Program-made: the position numbers and the translations under genes
In this document: in pieces, positions 1 to 11,853 of the stretch
How the letters are laid out: each line of letters opens with the position of its first letter
Position numbering within the stretch: the first letter of the stretch is position 1
Assembly (NCBI GenBank): GCA_037039685.1
Contig: JAWNGF010000001.1
Span: 930,001-994,000 of the forward strand
Direction of reading: 5' to 3'
Length of the DNA: 64,000 bases
Origin: Ceratobasidium sp. AG-K
Lineage: Eukaryota > Basidiomycota > Agaricomycetes > Cantharellales > Ceratobasidiaceae
The notes under the pieces: model-generated
Seen by the model: only the letters and a program-made list of their open reading frames with translations
Told to the model about the DNA's origin: nothing
Database searches by the model: none

Positions 1-451
1 TGGTGGCGTTTCTTTGCTGAACGCAAAGTCTATCTGGTTGGGGCGTGCCAAGAAAAACAATAATGTTTCGAAGATTCCATCGTATGTGAGTGCCTGGATA
101 AGCTGGATCTACAGGACAGGGCCGCATGAATAATTGCCAAAGGCGATTGTTTCGCAACCATAGTTGAATGGTTGAAATGAATCCGCCAGGATGTTGGCGC
201 TTAGCTCCCCATTCCGGTGTTGAGATGCTGTGATCTCCGGCTGACATAACAGGCCTGCGATCAGGACGTCTATGGATGTAATTTGACTTGCTTCATCTCA
301 CACCTTTATGCCCACGGTCCAAGTGCAGCTTATCGGTAAAGGCAGTAAACCAGATAGCAAACGGGAGCATAACGTCAACATTAAAAGTTGGAGCCAATTG
401 CACCCCTCTCCGTCCACCTGAGCATTCAGTCGTCCCCCCTCCAACAACAAC
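1..451. other. 5' flanking sequence, no gene seen
   Basis: No reading frame here has protein-like composition or splice sites that join to the gene at 452. It probably holds the promoter and 5' UTR of that gene. The left edge of the window may cut a neighbouring gene that I cannot see. Confidence 0.4.
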
Positions 452-1432
452 ATGATATTTCACGCACAAAACATGGCCTGTCACCTTCTCTCCCAACTTG
501 ACTTCGTTGGAAGAGAAGAATGTGAGGCTATCGAACTTGTTCTCGAGCTAATTTTGACTCATGTGAGTTGCCAAACGCCAACGCCACATGATTACGCTCA
601 TGTCAACCCCCGAAGAACGTCGAAACGGGCTCGTGCGACCTTTCCCGCCGGAGCCTTGACTTTGCTCAGAGGTTCCTTCCTCAACTAACTGAACTAGCCT
701 CCCGATACGATGCAGTCTATCACAGCGAGAAGCCATTGCACATGGTGGTAAGTGGAGCCAGCGAGAAGCCACCCTACAACGGTTAACATTCAGCCTTATA
801 CAGAACATCCAACACATGCTCTCTACAATCGTTCATCCCCTCGTTGCCGATTGGTCGGTACGTAGGATAAACATTGAACATCACTTTGAAAACTCACGTG
901 CCCCATCCAGTCCTACGAACGCTCAGAGTTTCATTCGACGATGCACGCAGCGCAGCTGTTCCTCCGCTCTGACTTGGCCAACGTCAAGTCTGTTGTATCC
1001 AAGTGGGCGCTCGCTCATCCAAACGGTGTTTCCGACTGCCCCAGAAGACATATCGGAGCTTGGGAGCGCTCCACTCTGGCTCACCGGATAGCCCGGCCGA
1101 CTGCACAGATTGTTGTTCCCCCACGCAGTCCGCCCAGCCGCCCTGCTATTTCTTCAATCCTTCTCACTCACAAGAAGACCGCATCGATGATGAGTCGACC
1201 GACCTCCAATACGCCTCAAGCGGTCAAGTTGGCGGAGCTCGCACAAGCGTTGGAGGTCAATGTTGATCTGCGCAGTCCGCGATTCAGCTCCGGTTCTGGT
1301 TCCTCTGGCTCCACGCGTATTGACTCTCCCAGCGTTTCCACCCCCAAGGATAACTGGAGGTCCCAGTGGGACTGTTTTGAGCAGGCTATCATGAAGCATC
1401 CTAAGGATCCCAACGATCCAAGCATGTTCTAA
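452..1432 (+). CDS. Orphan protein, member A of a three-gene family
   Basis: Function unknown. Proposed exons are 452-562, 616-747, 804-857 and 911-1432; all junctions are GT-AG and in phase 0, giving about 254 residues. The N-terminal 120 residues look helical. The C-terminal part is rich in Ser, Pro and Thr and ends near a WRSQWD motif. The genes at 1809-2792 and 14824-16039 have matching first exons (37, 37 and 39 codons), second exons (44, 43 and 43 codons) and a shared hydrophobic stretch of the form IVxPLV in the third exon. That conservation of exon plan is the main evidence that this is a real gene. An additional 5' exon cannot be excluded. The gene converges on its paralogue at 1809. 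Confidence 0.7.
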
Positions 1433-1808
1433 CTATGCCACACTTGGTATGCCGAAAAGTTTAGATACCCGCCTACATGGACTATGCTCGTTTTACTCTT
1501 TCGTTTGGGTCAAAATTTCTCACTTTTTTGCGGACCGTTGTACCTTATTCCCCTGCTATATGTTCTTACTACAACTGGTGCTTCGATCCCCCGGTATTTG
1601 TACACATCTACTCTACGCATTTTGCTCTTGTATTACTTTAGGGTTTCCATATGCCATGACATTCCAACGTCTATCACCCCGAATATTTAACCTCATAAGA
1701 TAACACAAATGACTACATATCGACAACTTGCAACTGTACGAAAACATAAACGAATGGCAACGGAATACAAATGAAAATCGACAAAATAGCAAATAACAAG
1801 CACACACA
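1433..1808. other. Convergent intergenic region
   Basis: This is the 3' region shared by two paralogous genes that point at each other. It is AT-rich and I see no coding sequence. The open frames here lack family support. Confidence 0.5.
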
Positions 1809-2792
1809 TCAAATAGCCTGCGATGATGACAAAAACATGGCCTTGAATCCCCTTCGGAGCTTGTGCCCCATTGCCTCGGGTTTAGCGTCGGGAGAGTAAA
1901 ATGAGTCCGAGTCGTCCCAGTGGGATCTGAGATCTTGCGGAGGCGTATCGGGTCCAGATGACGAGGTGGGCGACGGTAGCCAGTCTTGTCTAGTGAGATC
2001 TTCACCCGAGGCGTTTGCACTTAACAAAAGCCTCGGACGGTTCGCTCTCGCAGCACCAATCGTAGCCGCCTTGAAATGGTCGATCGGTGATCGCGCTGGG
2101 GGAGTCCACCCGTACCGCCTCGCACGCAGATCATACCTCCTCAACACCCGCGGAGATTGGTCAACCCCAGTTCGAGGTTCAGGTTTAGCGACAGGCTCGG
2201 CGTTGCTCCGCGGTAAGGGCGAAGTCTGAAGGACAATCTCAAAATTCTGCGAGTACCATTTTCGAACTGCTGCGCGCAGCTGAGAGAGGGGAAGGTCCAG
2301 GAGATATTGTGCTTCTGCGAGCGTGTCTTTGACTTCTTGGTGTTCGTACGGCTGCGGGCATGTGAGCTCAGTTGAATTTTTGCGGCGAGGGACTCACGCA
2401 TAGATGGGCAACTAGGGGGGTGACGATTTCCAGAAGCAGTGTGTGCGCTCCCTGTCGAGCCGTCAACTCGGAGTACTAATATTCACCAAGATCTCGACTC
2501 ACATTAAAAGAAATATCCGGGTCATGAGGTACGTATCCATAACGAGCGGATATGGCACACAGCTGAGGGGCCAAGATGCGTACCTTGCCATAAATGTCGC
2601 GTGTCATGTTAATCCGCCTAAGGTCCAGATCCTGCCTCGACAATGAGCATATATTCGTGTTTCGAAGGATTATTCACTCACAAATGACACGGCAAGGTCA
2701 ACAACAAGCTCGACCGCTAGCAGCTCCTTCTCCTCGATTGACTCGAAATTCGAGAGGAGAAGGAATGTAATGAAGACTGCGCTGTACACCAT
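1809..2792 (-). CDS. Orphan protein, member B of a three-gene family
   Basis: Function unknown. Proposed exons on the minus strand are 2792-2682, 2631-2503, 2451-2398 and 2351-1809, all GT-AG and phase 0, giving about 278 residues. Exon sizes of 37, 43 and 18 codons mirror member A at 452-1432 almost exactly. Conserved spots include the VELVVDL region in exon 1, a DLDLRR-like start of exon 2, and IVTPLVAH in exon 3. The long last exon encodes a basic, Pro/Ser-rich tail with an LRSHWDD motif near the end, matching the LRS/WRSQWD motif of member A. The ATG at 2792 was chosen because it aligns with the start of the paralogue. No known domain was recognised. Confidence 0.75.
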
Positions 2793-3170
2793 GATAGAGA
2801 TGTACTCGAGGCTCACTAGCTTGCGCCAAGCCCGTCTGGTAGCCAAAGTGTGGGAGGGGATGAAAAGAGAGATAGGGGCAAAGTGGCCTGAGACTCCATG
2901 ACGGGCACAATCAGTTAGGGGCTCAATTACAAGTAACCCAAGACCACACTAGCCAATCCCAGCCAAAATTATTGACGTGTGACAGGTGGCGATGCACGTC
3001 GATCATCTTCCCAAACGCAGCCTAATCACATAAACGATAATCACATGTATTGATCCGACTTGTTAATCATTCACAAAGAGAGAAAAATATATACACGACA
3101 GCAGATCAGATTCATCCAGTAGGTTCGTTCAGGCGAGCCTGTCATTTTTACGAGGGGTATCGGCGTTCAG
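2793..3170. other. Intergenic region
   Basis: It lies between the start of orphan member B and the stop codon of the nucleolin gene, so it should hold the promoter of the former and the 3' end of the latter. No gene was seen. Confidence 0.4.
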
Positions 3171-5157
3171 TTAAAAGGTCATCTTGTTTCCTTTGAACTC
3201 GGTAATGCCACCTGTCCGGGCTCCGCCTCCTCGCGGCGCACCACGTCCTCGTCCTCCACCGCGTCCGCCTCCTCGACCACCAAAGCCGCCTAATGAAATA
3301 TTAGCAGAGTGAGGTGCATTACGTTTTGTACTTACCTCGTCCGCCCCGGTCGCCGCCAAATCCGCCGCGTCCACCACCACGACCGCCCCGGTCACCACCG
3401 AATCCTGCACCAAATCATTAGCTTTATGTATCCATAAAAATTTCAAACTTACCTCGTCCTCCACCTCGGCCACCTCCACCTCCACGTCCGCCTCCGTTGG
3501 CACCTCGGGGAGCAGAATAGTCAAGCCTGATGGTGCGTCCATCAAGGTCCTTGCCCTTCATACCCTCGTACGCCTTGGTCGCACTGGCCTGGTCCGAAAA
3601 CTCGACATAGCCAAAGCCCTTGGGCTTGCCGGACTCTTGGTCCGTCGGCAGCCTCACGTGCACGATATCACCAAAGTCGCCAAACGCGGCCCAGATCGAG
3701 TCTTCAGTCGCGGACCACGGGAGGTTGCCGATGAACAGCGTCGTCGAAGGCTCCGACTCGCTATCACCAAACACCTGCGCGCGCTTCTCGGGGTTGGGCT
3801 GACGAGGAACGGAAATATCGACATTGACCTCTCGGCCGTCGATTTCCTTTCCGTTCATGTCGGCCACGGCCTTCTGGGCTTCGGCAGGCGAGGAGAACTC
3901 GACATAGCCAAAGCCACGAGACTTGCCGGTGTTGCGGTCCATTTGGACGCGGGCCGAGACGACGGTGCCGCAACTAGTAAACTCGGACGAGAGCCAGTCG
4001 TTGTCGACGTTCCAAGAGAGACGGCCGACAAAGACGGTGCTGGACTCGCCAGCAGCGGCGTCGGTCGTTTCGGTCTTGGCCTTTTTGGTGGGTGCGGGAG
4101 CAGCTTCCTCGGCCTTGCGCTTGCCGGCTAATTTGGGATTAGCTGAAAATTTCAAGCAAATGAAAGGAGGGCTTACTCTTGGCTGCCGCAGCGGATGCGT
4201 CCTTCATCTCGGTGTCACCGTCCTCATCCTCGGACGAGTCGGAATCAGAGCTAGACTCGCTGCTCGACTCGGAAGCCTTGGCCTATAACAAATTAATAAC
4301 GGACTCAAAATAGAAAGCAATATACTCACAGCAGCCTTGGCCGGGACAGCCTTTGCGGCAGGTTTCGCAGCCTTCTCATCCTCTGACGAGTCCGAGTCCG
4401 AATCGTCGCTGCTCTCGTCCTTGGCAGCGGGCTTTGCAGCCTTGCCGTTCGTCGCAGGCTTAGCTGCAGCAGGTGCGGCCTTGGCCTTGGGTGCCTCATC
4501 CTCGGATGACGAATCATCACTCGACTCGCTGCTGCTCTCATCTTTGGCAGCGGGCTTAGCCTTGCCATTGGTGGCCTTTGCAGCAGGAGCGGCAGCCTTG
4601 GTAGCAGGCACAACAGCCTTTGCGGCGGGCTTGGACTTGGCTGGCTTAGCATCGGAATCCGAGTCTGAGCTCGAGTCCGAGTCGCTGCTGGCGGGCTTCT
4701 TTGCGGGGGTCTTGCCATTCGACTTGACCACGGCAGCCTTGGGAGGCTCGTCCGAATCCGATTCAGAGGACGAATCCGAATCAGACTCGGCGGGCTTAGC
4801 AGCCGCTTTGGCAGGCGACGGCTTCTATAAACAGACATTGAATATACACAAATCATTACTTCAAATTAAACGCTTACCGCAGCACCGTTGGCCTTGGGTG
4901 CAGTCTTTGGGGCCTCGTCCTCACTCGAGTCCGAGTCAGACGACGAATCGCTCGACTCGGGAGGTGGAGGAGGAGCAGCCTTCTTCTCCTTCTACACACC
5001 GTAAACACCTACCCACACCCCACACACTCAAACTTACCTTGGACTTGTCCTTCTTCCCCTTGGCCAAAATTTCAGTCGACGTAGCCGGAACAGCCTTCGA
5101 CAGCTTGGTCGCAGCAGCCTTGACCTCGGCAGTCTTCTTTTCAACTTTGCGGGCCAT
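3171..5157 (-). CDS. NSR1: Nucleolin/NSR1/Gar2-like nucleolar RNA-binding protein
   Basis: Nucleolar RNA-binding protein of the NSR1/Gar2/nucleolin family, expected to act in pre-rRNA processing and 40S assembly. Exons are 5157-5038, 4991-4878, 4824-4330, 4282-4177, 4142-3453, 3404-3336 and 3289-3171, giving 570 residues. The order is family-typical: a Lys/Ala-rich N-terminus with repeated Ser-Asp/Glu acidic tracts (about 50-275), two RRM domains (about 315-390 with VFVGRLSW and GFGYVEF; about 413-490 with LFIGNLPW and GFGYVEF), then an RGG tail (about 505-555). The acidic serine tracts are typical casein kinase 2 targets. No frame break was needed. The last three exons split the RGG tail. 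A TATATA-like element lies about 140 bp upstream. Confidence 0.95.
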
Positions 5158-5841
5158 CGTAGCGAGTAGAGCGTACGAGTGTGTGGTGGGGGCCAGAAGA
5201 AAATGATCAGCACCAAAATGACCCGGCGCTTATTTATCCCTCACGTAAGCTCCCATTTCGCCCAAAATTTTGGATTCCGACCGGCCCTGAACCAAAGCAA
5301 ATATATAACCGGGTGGAGCGATGCCTAGGTCGTCGTCTCATCTGTTTGCGTTGGCTGCTCAGCTTTATTCTGTTGCCAGTCGAGCGCGGATGGACGGTTC
5401 TCGATGATGATAAAACATCACATTATCAAGCTCAACAGTCAGATATGTCTTTGGACGTATGTGTTGACCCAACTTCTGCAATCCTGAGAGCAACCGTCCA
5501 TCCACGCTTGGAGTGTCTTGAATGCTCTAGGTAGGCCGTTGGTTCTTTACTTTCCGGGTATGATGTCTTTCTCAAAGTACCAGAGCGGGGGAGCGAAAGC
5601 TCAGCTCGGCGCAAGCTCGGGTGCGCAGACGCGTTTTGTGTCTGTGTGCCTGTATGGGCGGGCGTCGGGCGTTCTCCGTAATGATCTCTTCTCATAGTTA
5701 CACTGACCCGCCCTTTATATTTTGTTGACTGCGTACTGACTGTTTATCACGTAGGTAAACCCCTTCAAGTAGGCTCAAGTATGTAAATTTCCTGTGTACA
5801 TGGATTGTTTATATGCTTTATCATGTAATTGTGCTTGAAAT
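5158..5841. other. Intergenic region with NSR1 promoter
   Basis: It contains the upstream region of NSR1, with a TATATA-like element around 5296-5303, and the 3' flank of MRS6. The open frames here look like noise. Confidence 0.45.
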
Positions 5842-7783
5842 TTAATCAAAATCATCCATATCCTCTTGTCTCCCAACTCGGGCGAAAAATTCGACCCCAC
5901 TGGGTCCTTTCCCATCCTCTCCAGGCGTCTCGCCCAAGACTTGCCAGAACACATGCTCGGCCTCGCATGCAGCCGCGTCGGCACCTTCCGTAAGATGCAT
6001 CGTCGTATACTCTTGTTCCACCGGGGCATAAGGTTGATCCCGCGCCGCTTTGCGCACCACGAGCTTTTCTTCCTCGTTCTCTCTCCAAAACACCTCGGCC
6101 CAGACTTTGTTCCCGCGTACGATGGCGTCTACGTACGGTTGTAAATGCGCCTTGGGAGATTCGTCCAGCGCAGGGGATTGCGTCGTGAAATACAAAACGC
6201 CTGCAATGTCGTTGGTTTTTGTAGCAAAAAGTTTTCAGTCAACGTACATTTCCCATCTGGGCACGACATGGTGCTGGACCCATGCCCAAGCACTGTCACG
6301 GCCGCACCCTCTCCCTTGGGGGGGAAGACTACCAACGTCTCGTCCAACTCTCCACTTTTGTCGAGCGCAATCGAATCAATCACAAGGACGGCTCGAACTG
6401 TATGCGTCGGCTGGGCGGGTTGGTCAACCCCATCGATGATGCGTGCGAGCCAGTGTTGCGGACCAACGAGCGTGGATGCGGTAAAGGGCGCTGCGAAGTC
6501 TTCAAGCTGGATACGGAAAAATGGACCAGTGGGAGTAGGTTGGGCCGGCTCAAGTTTCTCAGCGGTAGAAGCAGGCTCTTTTGGTTCAGAGGCAGGTCCA
6601 GTGGCCTCCGCAGCAGATTGATCAGTCGAAGGAGCAGCCACACCCTCTACACCATACCCCTCAAACGTCGCCGGAGGATGATACGTCTGGACCTTGATCC
6701 CAGTCGAAGTCGTCCTCTCTCGATGCGTTTGTTCCCTCTCTTCGGCACTTGCCGTCTCGGTCTCGGTCTCGGTCGCGGGGGCAGTATCCGCCTCCACCCC
6801 GTCAGAGCGAACAATACTCAACACCTTTTCGTCCAAGGACATACGTTCCTCCGCCAACCGCACAGGTCCGGCAAAATCCCTGCGCGAGTTCACCCGCGCC
6901 GCCATAGTGGCCCATAAGAAATGGAGAAGGGCCATAGCGCCCAACCGAGCGAAGATAGGCTCTTGTGCGTTTCAGGGCGGGGAGCGTGGAGTCTAGATAC
7001 TGATTAATGAGTGCAGATCATCCAAAGAACGCCGTACCGTTCGAGTTTGCGCAAAACGCCGTTGCGTACGCAAGCGCATCTGCCAAGTCTGGCTCGAGCT
7101 GGAACACCGATTGGAGAAACTCGACGAGGGGAGTCGACTCCTTGCCTATGCCCCATTCATTAATCATCCAAAATGAAGCCAAGCCACGTACCCCGTACTT
7201 CCTCAGATCCCTCAAATTCGCCCGACGCAAATACCAAAAACTTGATGAGACGGCGCTTCTGGACGAGGCTGACAGATTTGTCCCGGAATACGTCTTGCTT
7301 GTTGGCTGGAACTGTGCGGAATTGGTATACCGGTCCCGCTCCACTAGCTCCACCGTCTGGAGCGAGATCTGGGGTGTCTGTGGGGGTGGCGACCACTACG
7401 CGCTTCGGCATGACAAAGCTCCCGTAGCGCGCTACGCCCGAGTTGACGAGTGCGGCTACGAATGGGCCTGTGGCGGGCACGAGCTGCGGGACGAGCGAGA
7501 GGGTGTACTGTCTCGATACCAGGCTGTCGTCAATCTGGACATATTCGCCGTGGATACCGGCCCAATCTCTGAGCTCGTTGAGAGACAAGCTCGCATGCGG
7601 CCCGCCATACGCCGCGTGCTCGTCGATATGGATAATAGGTTGGGACGCAGCTGACAAAGCCCTATGACGGCGTTAATTAAGAACCTGCAAATAACGTGGA
7701 GCGTACGCTGCGACGATTGATTGGGCAAGACCAGTGCCAACGACAAGTGCGCCAAAGTGGGTTTCACGGAGTTCGTCCTGCAT
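5842..7783 (-). CDS. MRS6: Rab escort protein (Rab GDI/REP family), one frame break
   Basis: Rab escort protein, which presents Rab GTPases to geranylgeranyltransferase II for prenylation and delivers them to membranes. Exons are 7783-7707, 7661-7192, 7145-7038, 6992-6248 and 6200-5842, for about 585 residues. Family signatures: an N-terminal FAD-fold-like ALVVGTGLAQSIVAAALS, the block VSLVQKRRLIKFLVF, and GRYGPSPFLMGHYGG followed by AQGFCR. The last is typical of REP rather than plain GDI. The middle of exon 4 is a long Glu/Thr/Pro-rich insert. After LGRK the frame must shift by one base within CTTTT at about 6824-6829 to continue as VLSIVRSDG. No intron of credible length can do this; a homopolymer overcall is the likely cause. 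The gene shares a 242-bp divergent promoter region with RIC8. Confidence 0.88.
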
Positions 7784-8025
7784 GGTGGTGGATGGGACCA
7801 GCCGCCACGGCGCTTAGACCTGTTGCGGCAACGGCCAGACCGCGGCAATGGGCAGGGCCGCGGCAGGGTGCGAACTTCAGGGGTCGCAACGAAATCCGAA
7901 TCAATCGAGAATGGAAACCAATTGTATCTGAAACGTCGGTGAGGATCGGGCCGGACATCGTGAGGCTATCAGTCCTAGACTATCTCATCCGACGACCACC
8001 GTCCTTCACGCTCCTTTTCTTGACC
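7784..8025. promoter_or_regulatory. Divergent promoter region MRS6/RIC8
   Basis: Only 242 bp separate the two start codons, so both promoters and both 5' UTRs must lie here. I see no clear TATA box. Confidence 0.6.
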
Positions 8026-10022
8026 ATGTCCCTCCTCGCAGACTATCGTGCAGTCACTGGCTCGCCCACTGCTGTGCTCAACAGCATCGTCAATGCGCCT
8101 ATTAATGCCTTCAACGATGCCGACCGTGCTGAGCTCATCCAGGCCCTCATCGACGACATTGTCGCTGCCAGAGCTTCGCAGACGAGCCGTATCAACCAGA
8201 AGGGTGGGTCCAACGACCACCTAATGATGTCGACTAACTATTCGCAGAGGTCGGACTTGCTCTTGCAGCAATCAAGTCGCTTGGGCGCGTCGAGGTTGGG
8301 TCTCGTGTAATCGCCACGGAGCAGGTGCGTCACTCGCTCTCCTTGTTGCCAACACTGACCCCGTGTAGAACCTGCGACACTTTCTTGCCTTTGCGTCAGA
8401 TCTGAGCAATGCCGATGCATCCAAACAAGCCATGCGCTGCATCGCCAACGCCATCCTCCTCGTTCCTGCTGGTCGGGACACTCTGGTCGATATCCAAGGC
8501 GATGAATTCTGCACCCGATTGTACATTGTAAGCCACACATTATTTACTTGTACACTGCTAACATCGCACAGAACGAATCCACCTCCCCCGAGTACCTCTT
8601 CCTCGCTTCCCGTTTGTTGTTCTTCATGTGCCATACCGACGGCGAATTCATCTCTCGTGTCGTGCGCCAACACCGATTACCCAATCTACTAGCCCAAGTA
8701 AGCACACAACCACCCTCTAAATCCACACTAACCCTTCCTAGCGCCTCGAATCACTCGGATCAGCGGTCCAATCTGAAACCCCATTTGCCAAAGACGCTCT
8801 AACCGATATGCTCAAAGTCCACTTTACCGCCGTCGCAAAGTTTACCAAACTCGTCGGACAAGAACACGATTCGGTCCTCGGCGAATACTGGGACGAAGTC
8901 TTTGAACCGTACGTGCTTGGCAATGTGTGCTCTTTCTATTCATTGACCCCCTGATAGAACGGCCGCTCCGCTCATCAAACTGTTGCACACTCTTCCGTCC
9001 ACCCCAGCTAATCCCATTGCAGCTCCTTTGACATATGCGATCCATGCACTACTCAACGTTCCTGTTGCACCGTATGCCCATCTCTGGTTCCCCGCCACGG
9101 AGCCCTCTCCCCGCACTTCGCGATCGAGCTCTAGCGGGGGGCAATCGCCCCGTCCCAGCATTGACAAGTCCCCGACCAGCGGAGAGACCAGCCCTCTCGC
9201 ACGCGCGCTCAACCTGCTCAACCGCAGGTCGTCGCCTGGCCGAGGATCCAAAGCGCCCCGAGACTCGGCTATGCGCGCATTGATACTCCTGACGCAACTC
9301 TTTGCGATTCATTTACCGGGTGCGTCGGACCCGGATGATGCGGCCGTACGGAGTGCGGCTCGGACTAGGGGTATCGTCGTCGACGAACTTGGGTCGGCGA
9401 TTGTAGCCCTCGTTACGAGGTTGGCCGCCGACGAGGGTGCACGCTCGAGGATTCACGCGGTCATCTTCCCAGCAGACTTGTAAGCCCCCACACCAGCCCA
9501 CTGAACAACACTATACTCTCACAGGGACCGCTCAAGCCCACTCGAGAAACGAGACGACCTCCTCGGACGATGCATCCGACTCATGACGAGCGTGTATTAC
9601 CCAACGCTCAAAGACGCCGTGGGCGAAATGCTGTTTGTCATTTGCGGATCAGACGGTACGTCCTCCACGTTGTGAGTTACCGTCTCTAAGCGTGTGCAGG
9701 TCAAGCGCTCTCGGCTGCGATCGGTTATGGAAACGCCGCCGGGTTCTTGTACAACAAGGGCATCATGGCGCCGCCTCCCGACCAAACCGAGGAAGGTGTC
9801 AACCCCATCACAGGTGAGTCCACTCTCAGCACTCGCGACGGCGTCTGACTGGTTATAGGCACACGAACGACCGACGCTGGGCCCTCGCTCGAAGAAATGA
9901 CCGAGGAAGAGAAGCAACGCGAGGCCGAGCGGCTGTTTGTCCTGTTTGATCGGATGGAGCGGATGGGAATGGCCAAGAACCCGATTCGCGAGGCGTACCA
10001 GAGTGGAAAGTTGCAAGACTAA
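8026..10022 (+). CDS. RIC8: RIC8/synembryn, G-alpha chaperone and exchange factor
   Basis: Synembryn-type protein that folds and activates heterotrimeric G-protein alpha subunits, acting in the cytosol and cell cortex. Exons are 8026-8203, 8248-8324, 8369-8527, 8572-8697, 8742-8908, 8958-9479, 9525-9655, 9700-9813 and 9859-10022, giving 545 residues in one unbroken frame. The body is armadillo-like helical repeat. Conserved features include RCIANAILL with its following repeats, YAIHALLNVP, and the C-terminal GYGNAAGFLYNKG and VNPITGT blocks. A Ser/Pro-rich loop sits at about 265-305. RIC8 exists in filamentous fungi and animals but not in Saccharomyces, which supports the placement. The start was chosen as the first ATG before the conserved helix. 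Length matches the family. Confidence 0.93.
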
Positions 10023-10179
10023 AGGCTAAATCGTCCCGCCGATCTCACTGTTTCAGGTCGTTCTGGGGTTGGACTGAGTTTGTGATTCTAGTAATATACG
10101 ATACCACGCATGCAATTCATGAAAATTTAATACAATTCAGTTACATCTACACACGTTGGACAAGTTTCTAATTCTACAT

Positions 10180-11727
10180 TTATGCAGCTTCGACAAACGC
10201 ACGGTACAATACCAGACCATTCTCTCCTGCTTTAAACTCGACGGTTGTCCCAGCCCCAACGAACCATACCTCACCCTCGGATTTGATCTCCTCCCCATTG
10301 ACTGAGCCACTTCCGCTCGTGACAATGAAAATACTCGGTCCCTGCAGCGCTCGATGGGCGGCAGTCTTGCCACTCGGTACGTCACTCAATAATACAGCAA
10401 ATTCCGGGATGGGAGGGTCGTAAAGGGTGGTATATTTGTCCTCGGAACTATCGATCAAACCCAATCAGTATTGCATGAATGAGGAGATGAAGCCGGGGAA
10501 TGACAAGGTGGATCGACATACTCAGATGGATTCGGAAAAGGTTTCGGTTTCATCCGCTGGGCATCGGCTGGGCCCGAATTGTATGTGAGCATCGAGACGA
10601 GGGTGGGCACGTCTCGAAGTTTCGGCGTTAATCCCGCACGAACGACATTGTCTGCCATTAGAGTTCAAGTTGAGTTTATATAGTTGTTATTGGGCTTACC
10701 AGAAGTAGCCATGCACTCGATAATATCTAGACGCCTGTCAGACTGAGACAACCGAGATGTACGGACTTACCTCCGGAGATGTACGCATGCGGCTCGTCTG
10801 CCTGGAGGAACATTGCTTCGCCCTCTTTCAAGCTGACCACGTTGAGCAGAAATACGCAAAATACTCCCACGTCGCCTGGGTATTGCTTGGCCAGCGTTTG
10901 TGCCAGCTCAGCCACGCCGGTGTCTTTCTCGTGAGCCGTAGCTCCACCGGATTCGTACCGACCAATCAGTTTCTCTAGCGTATTCTTGATTTTCTCGTCG
11001 GGCGCAGACATGAGTGCGTTGAACACCTCTTTCAAGGCCGGCTTGGTATCCGCCGAGAGGGCTGAAGACGCAGATTCCGGAATGAGCGACGCAAATTCCG
11101 GAACGGTCGAAATGAAAGAGGTTATTTCTGAGACAGGGCGAAAGTTGCAAAAGCCTGAAAATGGGGTGATGGCGATAGCCATTTCTGGCTGTATGTACCA
11201 TGGTTATTCGTTGCTGATGACTGGGTGGCGTCGGGGACGTACTTTGTGATTGTCATCTGTAAGCGAGGGTAAGCTATATGCGACCACGTCATGGGTTGAT
11301 GGACATGCCCTTGTACACATCGGGTCGCTCCTTGTGAAGCTTTTCTGCGAGCTTCTTGTTGGGATGGGCTTGGATGCTGAGAGCTTTCTCGATGGCTAGG
11401 ACTTTGAAGAGGAAAGGCAGGTCGTTGCCAAATTGCTTGCGTACAGCGTCACCAAGCAATTCGGGGTGAGCTTGGAGGTGATCATAGAGTTTCTCCCCCG
11501 ATTGAAGTTTCGAGGGCAAAGTAGGGTGGGTCCCCATCCACAACTGCGAAACATCAGTCTGACGTAGGATCTACAGGGATCAGACAAACCTCAGAGTATG
11601 GCTTGTCATCCTGGAGTCTAAATTCAGGATCAGCACGCGCGTACTGCCCAGCCTTGGAGCTCTTTCCAATCTTGCCCCAGTCGTACGAGTTGGCTCCAGC
11701 GACAAGTCGAAACACGGGTCCAGTCAT
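10180..11727 (-). CDS. PMI40: Mannose-6-phosphate isomerase
   Basis: Zinc enzyme that interconverts fructose 6-phosphate and mannose 6-phosphate, supplying GDP-mannose for glycosylation and wall mannan. Exons are 11727-11590, 11543-11309, 11256-11243 (14 nt), 11188-10771, 10726-10700 (27 nt), 10651-10522 and 10447-10180, giving 409 residues. Motifs: VFRLVAGANSYDWGKIGKSS at the start, the zinc ligand segment SIQAHPNKK (Q104, H106), YKDDNHKPEMA at about 125-135, and DEPHAYISGDIIECMATSD followed by NVVRAGLTPK. The intron after exon 2 has a GC donor (G|GCATGT); without it the conserved YKDDNHKPE cannot be built. The ATG at 11727 matches family length better than the upstream one at 11787. It is divergent with SEC63. 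Confidence 0.95.
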
Positions 11728-11853
11728 CGTGGTGGTAATGGGTGATCGGCGGGATTTATTTGGACACGTGATCTTGGCGCTTAGCATTCGGCGCTTAATA
11801 TCTTATGCCAGCGAGACGCGACGTGGCGATTGCATCTGACCACATCCACCGCC
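11728..11853. promoter_or_regulatory. Divergent promoter region PMI40/SEC63
   Basis: Just 126 bp lie between the two start codons. Both promoters must overlap here. No TATA box was recognised. Confidence 0.55.

Noticed and set aside
4337..5206. Long plus-strand open frame of 289 codons
   Set aside because: It is the antisense of the repetitive acidic region of NSR1 and is Ala/Ser/Leu-rich; the minus-strand gene explains it.
6800..6840. 28-nt intron in MRS6
   Set aside because: It is too short and would remove the conserved YVLGRKVLS segment.
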